From assembly GCA_964648985.1 (NCBI GenBank), contig CAZYMS010000009.1:1-52812 (forward strand): DNA of 52,812 bases, in the 5' to 3' direction. Shown piece by piece: positions 34,001 through 42,105 of the stretch. How positions within the stretch are numbered: position 1 is the stretch's first letter; each line of letters begins with the position of its first letter. The DNA is from JAEUSE01 sp964648985. GTDB lineage: Bacteria; Patescibacteriota; Doudnabacteria; UBA920. The notes under the pieces were generated by a model. The model saw only the letters and a list, made by a program, of their open reading frames with translations, had not been told where the DNA came from and did no database searches. A program made the position numbers and the translations under genes.

Positions 34001-34878
34001 TCTATGTTGAAACGCATTGAGGAAACAGTGTAGTACTGTCCAAGATCAAGTTCTATCCACTGGGGTGGCATATCCCCAGCACCCCATGCAGTAGCGATGT
34101 TTTCGTCTATTGCATTGGTGGCAGGGTATCCAGGATAGGCCTTTGATGCGCTTGCAGATATAGGCCTTATTTTCTGTCCACCAGTTGGAGGAGTAACAAC
34201 TGGAGCTTTCACAGTTACCGATGCTTCATTACTCCATGTCCAGCCTGTCTGGGCTCGAGGAATAAATGAGGCATTGTAAATACCTTCGCCAATCGTTGTA
34301 GGAAGGTTAATAAGTATGGATCCATTTGAAAGAGTGTAATCTCCCCATGGACCAGTGCTGCTCTGACAAGATGAAGGATTTGCAATTTCGCAAAGTCTAA
34401 GCTGTACGTCTAAAAGACCAGAGTACTTCTGGTTCGCACCATAGGCATCTACATATGTTGCAGTAAGGGTATATGAACCGCCTGGTGCAACAACTGCAGG
34501 GGATATGGCCACATCGAGCTTTAATGAACGACTGGTAGCAGGGGGAGTAGGCTGTGGAGGAAGTGGCGAGATACACTTTTTCGTAATAACATCCAGCCTG
34601 TAACCAAAAGGACATTTTCCATTGACAGGCTCAATGACCCGCCCATCGCTCGAGCCTACAAGGCCCGCTCTACTCGTGAGTGACTTTATTGCTAAACCAC
34701 CCCGACCAGTGCTAAATGCAGCAAGAATAAGGGCAGCAGATATTAAAATACCTGCAAATATAACCGCGAAAACTGCTCGTGGTCCTACAAACGACAAAAG
34801 ACGCTCAGCCGGTTTTTTCGGGCCAAGAGCGCTGTTCGAACTTTTTCCAGGATCGTATCCTGGCTCTTGAGATTGCAT
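31027..34878 (-). CDS. giant membrane-anchored surface protein with discoidin and Ig-like domains
   Basis: A 1283-residue protein. A cytoplasmic start is followed by one membrane segment (about 34-55), a Cys-containing CPFGYRLDVITKKC motif (89-102), a beta domain, an F5/8 type C (discoidin) domain (236-361: YPATNAIDENIATAWGAG, WIELDLG, RYVRVLTTSSPSWSAWNEIE), and a long series of Ig-like beta domains to the C terminus, three of which are close repeats. It probably sits on the cell surface and binds carbohydrate or a host or neighbour cell; that is inference. ATG 34878 (MQSQEPG) is chosen over an upstream in-frame ATG inside a palindrome. It interrupts the rpsP-khpA order. Confidence 0.85.
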   Translation of the reverse strand: MQSQEPGYDPGKSSNSALGPKKPAERLLSFVGPRAVFAVIFAGILISAALILAAFSTGRGGLAIKSLTSRAGLVGSSDGRVIEPVNGKCPFGYRLDVITKKCISPLPPQPTPPATSRSLKLDVAISPAVVAPGGSYTLTATYVDAYGANQKYSGLLDVQLRLCEIANPSSCQSSTGPWGDYTLSNGSILINLPTTIGEGIYNASFIPRAQTGWTWSNEASVTVKAPVVTPPTGGQKIRPISASASKAYPGYPATNAIDENIATAWGAGDMPPQWIELDLGQYYTVSSMRFNIEKTPTGNATHQIYAGTCPTPTSLATTFTENLASKQWKDVSLSTGAVRYVRVLTTSSPSWSAWNEIETYGTLATFTGSCGGGTPPSPEGCLTGSVILSGNNIVVGNTTTASSSVSGVAVTYESNNQNVATVNGTTITAGNTAGSATISGRFVYAGRTCYLTSATLTVTGGNAQGTVSASPTDVYLCTSNGTSNQTTVTVAVTRGSGKVETSGAGVTFQGPTRLNAPNTWTQVISPGNFINLNATPNGQATVTITLKDYFTNQTIASKSITARINPPANCPGTPAPAAGNIAPGFTFFNCQPNASVTLTATMTQGEATIETKVVQGRYTGTRPTRVSAGSPVSWTVRASEFIPDPNIGAALSFELYSNGQKIGDSGVIYRDDRNCGTSNPAGNITLTTPSPASICPGPGVFSTVGGSVSVTNGGSNGSGSVTISGPQNFGPYSLVANPAVAGSYSAIIGGANALNIYTPGTYTITLTFNGQTLDTKSFTVGNNCTTTTPTYDFILTAIDTTVCAATNDTAIISFNGTANNIPSGYQLTGADEITVSKDGQIVFTKGFVLVQPGSYTAASSYTATVTGVYSVAMTFNGQLRGGTPRLVNVSQNCPAQQPTGTISTTTPSPASICPGVGVYSTVGVGVSVTNGGSNGSGSVTISGPQSFPSYSLVANPSVPGSYTVTVGGLGALQISTPGTYTVTLTFNGQTLDTKQFVVGSCSTPTPVGGISFGTPNPSATCPGNGVPAMVTVYGSVSNGGTGGSGSLSIPGLTTINLFATGVPGAYTIGNIGALQVSQPGTYTGTLVFNGQTLGTASFTVGNNCVAPTGSISVSGGTVPCNSTNGLVNISVSGQTGVQYSVARSGGWYYNTTGSGSTTDIVPLGTTYTYSLSAGSQYLGSKSVTGVSDANCGGAGNITADSPIVLGRLQSFPYSCIARQGAITATNSGNVNLTFSAGGVSYVVYPGQSKNTSMWYASAGTYTHRLTTESGNLVDSVSVIVTCI
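31570..32820 (-). repeat. three tandem-type Ig-domain repeats within the surface protein gene
   Basis: Copies lie at about 32529-32820, 31877-32166 and 31570-31842. Each encodes a module starting TPSPASICPG or TPNPSATCPG and ending NGQTLDTK-type sequence plus a Val-Gly strand. Copies 1 and 2 share a 50-nt identical stretch (starting 32050 and 32704), pointing to recent duplication or gene conversion. Confidence 0.85.
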
Positions 34879-34884
34879 ACTTTT

Positions 34885-34990
34885 TGTTTCCCACCACAGA
34901 TACACAGATTGCACGGATAACACAGATGGGGCCCTAAAGACTCCTGTGTTTTATCGGTGTGATCTGTATAATCTCGCGTATCTGTGGTTT
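34885..34990. repeat. junction palindrome, family A copy 2
   Basis: Outer arms ACCACAGATAC and GTATCTGTGGT with inner CACAGAT/ATCTGT units, between rpsP and the surface protein gene. The outer arms match the element at 18661-18782. Confidence 0.75.
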
Positions 34991-35124
34991 ATTTAATTGT
35001 TTTTTTATTTGTGTTTCAACTCCCTAGTGGGACTTGTAAACTTTTATACATGCATTATAGCAAAATCTTCATACTGTGTCAAAACATATTCATAGAACAT
35101 ACAGCATATGACATGCAACAAAAA

Positions 35125-35150
35125 AAACAACCCGAAATAGCGGGATGTTT
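35125..35150 (-). terminator. rpsP terminator
   Basis: AAACA-A-CCCG and CGGG-A-TGTTT pair around AAATAG; TTTTTTTGTT follows on the minus strand. Confidence 0.75.
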
Positions 35151-35192
35151 TAAATTATTTATGCTACACGCTGTATATTGTATGTTTCAGCA

Positions 35193-35576
35193 TTACGCTG
35201 CAGGAGCCTCTTCGGATGCAGGTTCCGTAGCAGCAACTTCTTCAACTGCTGAAACCTCTTCGGTTACTGGTGCAGCGGGGGCCTCTTCTACCTTAGGAGC
35301 TTCCTTCTTAGGAAGTGTAAAAGCTTTTACCTTAGAAGCCTCCATAAGCTTTTTTGTAATAAAGAGATTTTGAACGCTTGCTGAAATTTCAAGCTTTTGA
35401 GAAAGCCAGTAATTTAACCTGTCCTGATTCTTTACAACCAACTCCTTGGTACGAGGGTTATAATTACCCAATATTTCAGTAAATTTCTTCTGAGCAGCAG
35501 CAGTTTTAGGAGCTACAACAACTCGGAATTCTGCACGGTTTCGCTTACCTGTGCGTTGGAAACGGATAGTTAACAT
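35193..35576 (-). CDS. rpsP: 30S ribosomal protein S16
   Basis: A 127-residue ribosomal protein. The N-terminal MLTIRFQRTGKRNRAEFRVVV and LGNYNPRTKE are diagnostic. The core is followed by an Ala/Glu/Pro-rich acidic tail of about 45 residues, which I have seen in other CPR S16 proteins. A terminator follows directly, so khpA and trmD are not cotranscribed with it, unlike the usual operon. Confidence 0.97.
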   Translation of the reverse strand: MLTIRFQRTGKRNRAEFRVVVAPKTAAAQKKFTEILGNYNPRTKELVVKNQDRLNYWLSQKLEISASVQNLFITKKLMEASKVKAFTLPKKEAPKVEEAPAAPVTEEVSAVEEVAATEPASEEAPAA

Positions 35577-35654
35577 GAGTCGAATATATCAATAAAGTAG
35601 CATCAGTCTAACAAATAAGGCATATTTCGTCAAACCAGACAAATTCATGTGAAC

Positions 35655-35742
35655 AATAGAGCATATAAGCATCTGAACAATAAAAACGGGCATTTTACCC
35701 GTTTTACTTTGTGTAATGCTAATGTGTTTAAATGTTTGCATG
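35655..35742. repeat. junction palindrome, family C copy 2, with smc terminator in the loop
   Basis: Left arm GCATATAAGCATCTGAAC and right arm GTTTAAATGTTTGCATG match the arms of the 29638-29677 palindrome imperfectly. The smc terminator (35683-35705) lies between the arms. Confidence 0.6.
35683..35705 (-). terminator. smc terminator
   Basis: AAAACGGG and CCCGTTTT with a 7-nt loop, followed by TTATTG on the minus strand, about 40 nt past the smc stop. Confidence 0.85.
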
Positions 35743-35743
35743 A

Positions 35744-38362
35744 CTATTTAGCGTATTCCGTGGCCTGGTCGAACTTGAGACTGAGAATTTTAGATACGCT
35801 ATCATCCCCCATAGTAACACCGTAGAGCATGGTACTTTGTGCCATAGTTTCGCGGTTATGGGAAATAGTCACAAACTGGGTCTGATGTGCCAAAGTACCA
35901 AGGATTTGCCCAAAGCGGATAGTATTGGCTTCATCAAGTGCCGCGTCTACCTCATCCAGAACCACGAATGGAGAGGGGAAACACGCGAGAAGTGCGCACA
36001 GAAGCGCAATAGACGTTAACGCACGTTCACCACCCGACAAAGCCTGGATATTCGCAAGCTTTTTGCCAGGAGGCGTTGCTTTCATGTCTACTCCGATTAC
36101 ATTACTGCTGCCTGCCTCGTATTTTTGAACCAACTTTTCTTCGGGGCGAAGATTAGTATCTGCAACCTCCGGAGATTCATCGGTTTCCGAAGCTTGTTCG
36201 GCCGCTTCATCCTTGGCGCGCACAAGAGTCAACTGAGCACGACCACCATTGAATAACACTCTAAAGTAGTTTTCAAAACGTTCGTTTATTTTATGAAACG
36301 CTTCATTAAAACGAGTTTTGATGTGTTCATCCAGTTCGTCCATAACTTGCTTCAAATCTTCTACACTCCTGCTCAGGTCTGCAATTTGGTCTGAGAGCCG
36401 TGTAAAACGCTCCTCGGTTTCCCTATATTCCTGCATTGTCATTTCATCAACTCCTCCAATAAGCTCAAGCTGGTGCTTATACTTTGATATAGACTCATCT
36501 ATATTCGGTGTCTTGCTTGGAGCCGCGGTTCGCATAACTTCACCGCCTAATTCATGACCAAAAACCTGCTGAATTTCAGCAGTGACCAATTCAAGCTGGG
36601 TATCAAAACGAGCTTTTTCAACATTAAGTGCGGACTCTTGATCTCTTAGTTTACTAGTAGCATCTTGCAAAGTTCGTATATGCCGCTCTGTTTCGGAGAG
36701 CATTTGTCTGCGCTGCGTTTCACCACTACTAGCCTCTGTAAGGTGCTCTTCCAGAGTTCGCATACGGGACTGCAACGCAGCTATTTCTTGTTCTATACGG
36801 GTAGATTCGCTTGTAAGCTGCTCTACGAAGCTATCTGTGCCCGTACTAGACGCCTTTTGAAGCTCAAGCCTTACATCTAGGTGCTCCTGAGACAAGGCCT
36901 GTTTCTGCTCTTCCAAAAGACGCACACTGGTCTCTGCGCTTGCACGTTTGGAAGAAAATAGCGAAAGTTCTTGCTCTAAACGAGACTTTACACTATGGAG
37001 CCTTTGTAATTCTTCTTGTCGTTCTGCAGAGCCTCCCCCACCCTGCTGCACCATTGCGCGCGCGGTATGCTTCAACTCTGTATACGAATGTTTAAAGGTA
37101 GAGGCTAATTCTTGTATTTGAGGCAAATTCTGTGCCACCTCAATCCGAGAAAGAAAATTATCTACCGCATTATGAAGACCATCAAGAGCACGAGTAAACG
37201 CATCTTTATCTACGGTATCTGGCTCGGCAAGCGTAGCATAGAGATCTTGCAGATGCTTTTCCACTTTAGTACGCTCGTGCTGCAATTGTTCTGCTTGCTC
37301 ACCGCTACCCAATAGCTCTTGCCGGGCGCGTTCAAGCTGCTCTTCCAGAGCTTGCAGTTTTAGCTCAAGCTGGTGCGCCTGCAATTGCAATGTGCGAGGA
37401 TCACCCGCTGCTCCGCTTTTGGCACTTGCAAGTTTCCCCTGCAATATACTGCGTTGCTCAAACAATCTATTCTTTTGCTCCTGTAGGGTAAGAAGGTCGC
37501 GACGAAGAGTAGCAAGCCTGGTAGCATGACCGCTTTCCCCCTGGACCTCTTTCTCTATTTTCATCTGCGCATCGGCAATCTGGACATCAAGCGCCTGGCG
37601 CTGCTGGGTAAGAGCTTGCACACGGTCACCAATCTCTTTTACTTGGTTTGAAAGTGTATAAAAACTACCCCCCAAGCGTTCTCGCAGTAATACTTTTAGT
37701 TCGAGTTCAATGCCTTCTCGCGCCTCCATGCGCTTTGCTTGTCTACGTAAACTTTTCAGTCGGGGTTCCAGCTCGTTTACCACATCATGGGCACGCATTA
37801 AATTTTGAGCTGTCTGATCTAGGCGCTTCAACGTTTTCTCACGACGGACATGATACGTTTTGACTCCACTCGCCTCATCGAGCAAGCCTTTTATTTCTCC
37901 CGGTCCGGCAAGAATAAGCTGATCTATAGTGCCTTGTCCTATAACAGTGTAGCGAGAAGTACCGATATTGCTTTTGAGCACCAGATCGATAATGTCGAGC
38001 AAACGTACGCGCGCACCGTTTATAAGATATTCACTCTCTCCGCTCCGATCTACCCGGCGGCCAATACTTACTTCACTACTATCTAGAGGAATGCGGCGAT
38101 CCGCATTATCGAATGTAGCAACAACTTCAGCAAAAGATCCTCGCGCGCGCTTGTCACTACCAGCGAAAATAACGTCGTCGCTCTTCTTCCCTCGAAGTTG
38201 TTTCACTGATTGCTCACCTAAAATCCAGCGAATACTATCTGCAACATTACTTTTGCCGCTTCCGTTAGGACCAACAATTGCAGTTATACCGGGCTCAAAC
38301 TCCAACGTAGTTTTTTGTGCAAAGGATTTGAACCCTTGAATTTCTAAACGCTTAAGGTGCAT
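35744..38362 (-). CDS. smc: chromosome condensation protein SMC, shortened, no evident hinge
   Basis: An 872-residue SMC ATPase. Head halves are clear: FKSFAQKTTL with Walker A GPNGSGKS (31-38) at the N terminus; signature LSGGE (775-779) and Walker B FVVLDEVDAALD (799-810) at the C terminus, plus the D-loop and ISHNRETM switch. Coiled coil fills 170-370 and 450-690. Typical SMC proteins are near 1170 residues with a globular hinge of about 120-150 residues in the middle; here the middle (380-450) is a short helical segment with a GGGGS turn and none of the Gly-rich hinge motifs I know. rnc lies upstream, a common neighbour. scpA and scpB are not in the window. Confidence 0.93.
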   Translation of the reverse strand: MHLKRLEIQGFKSFAQKTTLEFEPGITAIVGPNGSGKSNVADSIRWILGEQSVKQLRGKKSDDVIFAGSDKRARGSFAEVVATFDNADRRIPLDSSEVSIGRRVDRSGESEYLINGARVRLLDIIDLVLKSNIGTSRYTVIGQGTIDQLILAGPGEIKGLLDEASGVKTYHVRREKTLKRLDQTAQNLMRAHDVVNELEPRLKSLRRQAKRMEAREGIELELKVLLRERLGGSFYTLSNQVKEIGDRVQALTQQRQALDVQIADAQMKIEKEVQGESGHATRLATLRRDLLTLQEQKNRLFEQRSILQGKLASAKSGAAGDPRTLQLQAHQLELKLQALEEQLERARQELLGSGEQAEQLQHERTKVEKHLQDLYATLAEPDTVDKDAFTRALDGLHNAVDNFLSRIEVAQNLPQIQELASTFKHSYTELKHTARAMVQQGGGGSAERQEELQRLHSVKSRLEQELSLFSSKRASAETSVRLLEEQKQALSQEHLDVRLELQKASSTGTDSFVEQLTSESTRIEQEIAALQSRMRTLEEHLTEASSGETQRRQMLSETERHIRTLQDATSKLRDQESALNVEKARFDTQLELVTAEIQQVFGHELGGEVMRTAAPSKTPNIDESISKYKHQLELIGGVDEMTMQEYRETEERFTRLSDQIADLSRSVEDLKQVMDELDEHIKTRFNEAFHKINERFENYFRVLFNGGRAQLTLVRAKDEAAEQASETDESPEVADTNLRPEEKLVQKYEAGSSNVIGVDMKATPPGKKLANIQALSGGERALTSIALLCALLACFPSPFVVLDEVDAALDEANTIRFGQILGTLAHQTQFVTISHNRETMAQSTMLYGVTMGDDSVSKILSLKFDQATEYAK

Positions 38363-38450
38363 TAATGTGAAAGTAGTTTGTTTCTAAAATATGATCTGCC
38401 ATATATAGTATAGCAGATTACGTGCCTGAAATAAGCGCCAAAACACAAGC

Positions 38451-38552
38451 AACAAATATCAAGTTCGAAATTCAAAACCATGTTTGTGTTTCTGGTTTGG
38501 AATTTTCGATTTGGAGTTTATTTGTTATTTGAAAATTGTAATTTGGATTTTC
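38451..38552. repeat. junction palindrome, family B copy 3
   Basis: Left CAACAAATATCAAGTTCGAAA and right TTTGGAGTTTATTTGTTA-type arms fill the rnc-smc junction, in the same style as 22405-22535 and 28545-28672. Confidence 0.7.
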
Positions 38553-38553
38553 T

Positions 38554-39240
38554 CTATATGCCCATATTTTTCAGGGCATTTTCTGCAGCGGAAATTTCTG
38601 CTTCTTGTTTTGAGGGGCCAATCCCCCGACCCACTTCTGCTTGCTGAACGTAAACAGCGACCACAAACTCTTTGTTGTGATCGGGACCCGTTTCTGAAAC
38701 TACACCATAGGTTGGGGTAACCCCTTTACGTTCTTGTACAATTTCTTGCAACTTGCTTTTTGGATCTACGTATTGGCCGGTAGCAATAATACCAGGCAGT
38801 TCCCGCAGAACCTCTCGATTAATAAAATCTGCGGCAGGCTCAAATCCAACATCTAGGTAAATTGCGCCAACCACTGCCTCAAAAGCATTGGCCAAAATAA
38901 CCTGACGAGCGCGACCTGTATCCTTTGCTTCACCTCGCGACATGAGTAAAAACTCTTCCAGACCCAAACGGTCTGCAATCTCCGAAAGCATCTTATAGTT
39001 TACCAAGGCGGAACGAAAGTTGGTAAGCTCACCTTCCGAGTAAGGGTACGTGCGATAAAGGTGTTCAGTAGCAGCAAGCTCCAATACCGCATCTCCTAAA
39101 AACTCTAGACGCTCATTGTGAGGCAATGGAAAACTACGATGCTCATTTAAATAGGAGCGGTGGGTACACGCAGATATGTACAGATCGAGATTTTGTATCT
39201 TTATGCCGAGCACACGCTCGGCTGCTTCTTTGGTTATCAT
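38554..39240 (-). CDS. rnc: ribonuclease III
   Basis: A 228-residue double-strand-specific endoribonuclease. The catalytic domain shows the RNase III signature ERLEFLGDAVLEL (about 42-54), the second acidic site in FEAVVGAIYLD, and a C-terminal double-stranded RNA-binding domain (PKSKLQEIVQERKG to SKQEAEISAAENAL). ATG 39240 (MITKEAAERVL) is chosen. It processes rRNA precursors; the 16S leader in this window carries hairpins that could be substrates. Confidence 0.95.
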   Translation of the reverse strand: MITKEAAERVLGIKIQNLDLYISACTHRSYLNEHRSFPLPHNERLEFLGDAVLELAATEHLYRTYPYSEGELTNFRSALVNYKMLSEIADRLGLEEFLLMSRGEAKDTGRARQVILANAFEAVVGAIYLDVGFEPAADFINREVLRELPGIIATGQYVDPKSKLQEIVQERKGVTPTYGVVSETGPDHNKEFVVAVYVQQAEVGRGIGPSKQEAEISAAENALKNMGI

Positions 39241-39451
39241 AATATGTTCAGATTCCTTTTGGAATCGAAACGTCAAATCGGACCGAAATAACTGTTACAG
39301 TGCGGTTTGACTCTTCGATACGTTACATTAATTAGTTTTGTAAAGCCTTCACTTGGTTCGGCTGGCGCCTGCCACCCTTCGCCAAGGCTATGGGTGACAC
39401 CTTTCACAAAATCTTCGCTGGCCAAAGGCCACCTGAAGCTTTAGCGAAAGG

Positions 39452-39527
39452 TGGTGGGCGGTACAGGAGTCGAACCTGTGACATTCACAACGTCAATGTG
39501 ACGCTCTACCAACTGAGCTAACCGCCC
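39452..39527 (-). tRNA. tRNA-Val (GAC)
   Basis: Complete cloverleaf read on the minus strand: acceptor GGGCGGT/ACCGCCC, D arm GCTC/GAGC, anticodon stem TCACA/TGTGA with loop TTGACGT (anticodon GAC), T arm ACAGG-TTCGACT-CCTGT, and an encoded CCA end. Confidence 0.97.
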
Positions 39528-39744
39528 TCTATTGCGTAAACTGCATGCGCCAATGCTACGGTATGGCGAAAGCTTCGTAGGGGAAGGGCTACCTGGCTTA
39601 ACAATTATTCTAACAATTCTCGTCCGACGTAACCCTAATGAAGTTTGAAGCCAACCGTCCCTGTTGCGAATTTTTAGATGAAATTCAAACAAAATGCCGC
39701 TGAAAGTATGGTACCATAGGCTTCCAGCGGTATGCAAGAACCGG

Positions 39745-39783
39745 ACCATGGGCACCATTGTGGTGCGCAATGGTGCCCATGGT
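39745..39783. repeat. perfect 16-bp inverted repeat
   Basis: ACCATGGGCACCATTG and its exact complement flank TGGTGCG. No T run follows on either strand, so it is not a classical terminator. Confidence 0.75.
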
Positions 39784-39810
39784 ATTAATGCATGCTTCCC
39801 CTTATACAGC

Positions 39811-39840
39811 ATAAACGTCCTGCTGCAGCAGGACGTTTAT
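39811..39840 (-). terminator. perfect 30-bp palindrome after ftsH
   Basis: The two 15-nt halves are exact complements (ATAAACGTCCTGCTG and its complement). It lies 8 nt past the ftsH stop and probably ends that transcript, although the T tract is short. Confidence 0.6.
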
Positions 39841-39848
39841 ATAGCGTA

Positions 39849-41798
39849 TTACATACTTTGTGTTCCACTGTCTACCGCAGATATCTCAACTACAGGTGCC
39901 GGTGGAGAACCTTCACCCCCAGCCGGTAGCTTACTGTCTGCAACTACTGCCGAATTAAGTGTAGGCCCCATTTTGTCTTTGGGGACAATATCTCTCACAA
40001 TATCGTAGAATTGCTCCTGCTCAAGTGTTTCTTCCGCTACCAACTTCTCAGCAATAGCATCAAGATAGCTGCGTTGAACTTGAAGTACTTCAGTAGCGCG
40101 CTCAAGCTGCTCACGCATTATACGACTAATTTCGGCGTCAATTTGCGTTGCTACTGTTTCGCTATAGTTTGTATGTTCTCCCAGCTCCCGGCCAAGAAAC
40201 ACAGTTTCGCTTGGTTCTGCGAAGGTAATGGGGCCAAGTACGTCGCTCATACCATACGCGGTTACGAGTTTACGCGCCATATTGGTTGCAACCTTGAGAT
40301 CATTCGAAGCTCCAGTAGTGAGCTCGCCAAAAACAAGCTTTTCCGCAGCATACCCACCAAGAAGTGCTGCGATTTCATCCAAGAAACTTGCGCGAGTTTG
40401 CATATGCTTCTCTTCGCTTGGTAGTTTCATAGTATATCCTGCTGCACGACCGCGAGACAGTATAGTAATTTTGTGGACCGGATCTGCTTCAGGAAGCACA
40501 GCACCCACAAGTGCATGACCGCCTTCATGGTAAGCAGTAACCTTTTTTTCAGCTGTGCTTAGAATATGACTCGCCCGCTTCGGGCCGAGCATGACTTTTT
40601 CAATTGCTTCGCGAAGATCGTTCGTACTAATATCTTTCTTTTCACTACGAGCAGCCAGTATAGCCCCTTCGTTAAGCAAGTTAGCCAAGTCGGCGCCAGA
40701 GAAACCTGGTGTCCGCTCAGCAATGTTGCGAAGATTTACATCCGCTGCCAGCGGTTTATTGTGCGCATGCACTTTGAGTATCTCTTCACGGTCTTTTATG
40801 TCTGGTAAATCTAATACGACTTGCCGATCAAAACGACCTGGTCTAAGCAACGCAGGGTCAAGTACGTCTGGACGGTTAGTTGCAGCTATAACAATAACGT
40901 TGGTCTCGGTTTCGAAACCATCCATTTCGACCAAAATCTGGTTTAGAGTCTGCTCGCGTTCATCGTGCCCACCACCAAGACCGGTACCACGCTGACGACC
41001 AACTGCATCGATTTCATCGATAAATACAATACAGGGGCTGTTACGCTTTGCTTTACGGAACAAATCACGCACACGGCTCGCACCAACACCAACAAACATT
41101 TCCACGAATTCACTACCGGAAATATGGAAAAAAGGAACATTGGCTTCGCCAGCAACAGCACGAGCCAAAAGAGTTTTACCAACACCCGGACTACCCAATA
41201 ACAATACTCCCTTGGGAATCTTGGCCCCTAACTGTAGAAACTTTTGAGGAAACCTCAGAAACTCCACAACTTCTTTGAGCTCTTCCTTAGCTTCTTTTGC
41301 ACCGGCAACATCTACAAAACGAACTTTGTTTTTTCGTTCATCTGAAAGCTTTACGCTACTTTGACCAAAAGACATGGCACGATTATTTGTGCCTTGTACT
41401 TGGCGCATAAGAAAATAGATGAACAAAGAAATAAGTAGAAACGGAAGAAGAATGGGTAAAATATTTGAAAGTATTGAACTACCCCACCCTGGCTGTTTGT
41501 ATTCGATTTGCAAAGAACGAATGGCTTCTGCGGATATACCATTATCTTTAAGCAAAGTTACAAATTCCGTGTTCTTTCCCAGCGTAGCGGAAAGTTTTGT
41601 GTCTGCGTCTTTTATAGTAGCAAGCACTCGATCTTCAGTAACCTGCACTGACTCGACTTTGCCGTTATTGGCTAAATTTACAATTTCACTTACCGACACA
41701 GGTTTTACTTTTGTGTCACCAGACAAGGCAGAAATACCTGCCGTGATGAGCAAAAATATAACCAGTGCAATTATTATGTTACGAGTTATTTTCCACAT
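39849..41798 (-). CDS. ftsH: ATP-dependent zinc metalloprotease FtsH
   Basis: A 649-residue membrane-bound AAA+ protease. Membrane segments at about 7-25 and 109-131 enclose a short external domain; AAA+ Walker A GSPGVGKT (202-209), Walker B IVFIDEID (257-264), second region of homology RPGRFD; zinc site HEGGH (424-428). It degrades damaged membrane proteins and some soluble regulators, as a hexamer. Length and order match the family. Confidence 0.97.
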   Translation of the reverse strand: MWKITRNIIIALVIFLLITAGISALSGDTKVKPVSVSEIVNLANNGKVESVQVTEDRVLATIKDADTKLSATLGKNTEFVTLLKDNGISAEAIRSLQIEYKQPGWGSSILSNILPILLPFLLISLFIYFLMRQVQGTNNRAMSFGQSSVKLSDERKNKVRFVDVAGAKEAKEELKEVVEFLRFPQKFLQLGAKIPKGVLLLGSPGVGKTLLARAVAGEANVPFFHISGSEFVEMFVGVGASRVRDLFRKAKRNSPCIVFIDEIDAVGRQRGTGLGGGHDEREQTLNQILVEMDGFETETNVIVIAATNRPDVLDPALLRPGRFDRQVVLDLPDIKDREEILKVHAHNKPLAADVNLRNIAERTPGFSGADLANLLNEGAILAARSEKKDISTNDLREAIEKVMLGPKRASHILSTAEKKVTAYHEGGHALVGAVLPEADPVHKITILSRGRAAGYTMKLPSEEKHMQTRASFLDEIAALLGGYAAEKLVFGELTTGASNDLKVATNMARKLVTAYGMSDVLGPITFAEPSETVFLGRELGEHTNYSETVATQIDAEISRIMREQLERATEVLQVQRSYLDAIAEKLVAEETLEQEQFYDIVRDIVPKDKMGPTLNSAVVADSKLPAGGEGSPPAPVVEISAVDSGTQSM

Positions 41799-41813
41799 AG
41801 TGTAAGAAGAATC

Positions 41814-41887
41814 TAGAATTATGAATCATGAATCAAGAAGAAAAACAAGAATCAAATATATACTCTTATACTTAATTCATAATTCTA
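41814..41887. repeat. imperfect palindrome upstream of ftsH
   Basis: TAGAATTATGAAT (41814-41826) and its exact complement (41875-41887) enclose ATGAATCAAGAA-type units. Similar units appear inside rluD (29408-29446). Confidence 0.65.
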
Positions 41888-41906
41888 CATTCTTGATCCT
41901 ACTTTT

Positions 41907-41927
41907 TGGTGCCCAGGAGAGGACTCG
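41907..41927 (-). pseudogene. tRNA-Leu 3' end fragment
   Basis: A 21-nt stretch is identical to the 3' end (T-arm side, acceptor and CCA) of the intact tRNA-Leu at 42103-42123. The sequence diverges at once beyond it. It may be a leftover of integration into, or partial duplication of, the tRNA gene. Confidence 0.55.
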
Positions 41928-42065
41928 GTCACTTCCCGCTATACTCTTCGGCTCAGAAGCCTCATCGTATAACGCTACAGCGACCCCTGCCACTATACAG
42001 TGCTCCAAATAGTCGCACCGTATTCCTGCAAGGCCAGGACCGTTCTTTTTCTTGTCCTCAGCACA

Positions 42066-42105
42066 CCAGAGAAAAAACTCATTATCGAATTAGTTTTTTC
42101 TCTGG
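42066..42105 (-). terminator. terminator-like hairpin overlapping the tRNA-Leu CCA end
   Basis: CCAGAGAAAAAACT and AGTTTTTTCTCTGG form a perfect 14-bp stem with a 12-nt loop. The first stem base coincides with the encoded CCA of tRNA-Leu on the minus strand. Confidence 0.65.

Larger units (their letters stand above)
39528..39848. other. gene-free region with three strong hairpins
   Basis: No gene seen between tRNA-Val and ftsH. Inverted repeats: CCGCTG...CAGCGG with inner ATGGTACCAT (39692-39726); a perfect 16-bp stem with 7-nt loop (39745-39783, listed separately); and a perfect 30-bp palindrome (39811-39840, listed separately). Confidence 0.6.

Noticed and set aside
39849..41798. Pairing the 2189-3709 ATPase with FtsH as a second FtsH
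   Set aside because: The 2189-3709 protein lacks membrane segments and HExxH, so only the ATPase core is shared.
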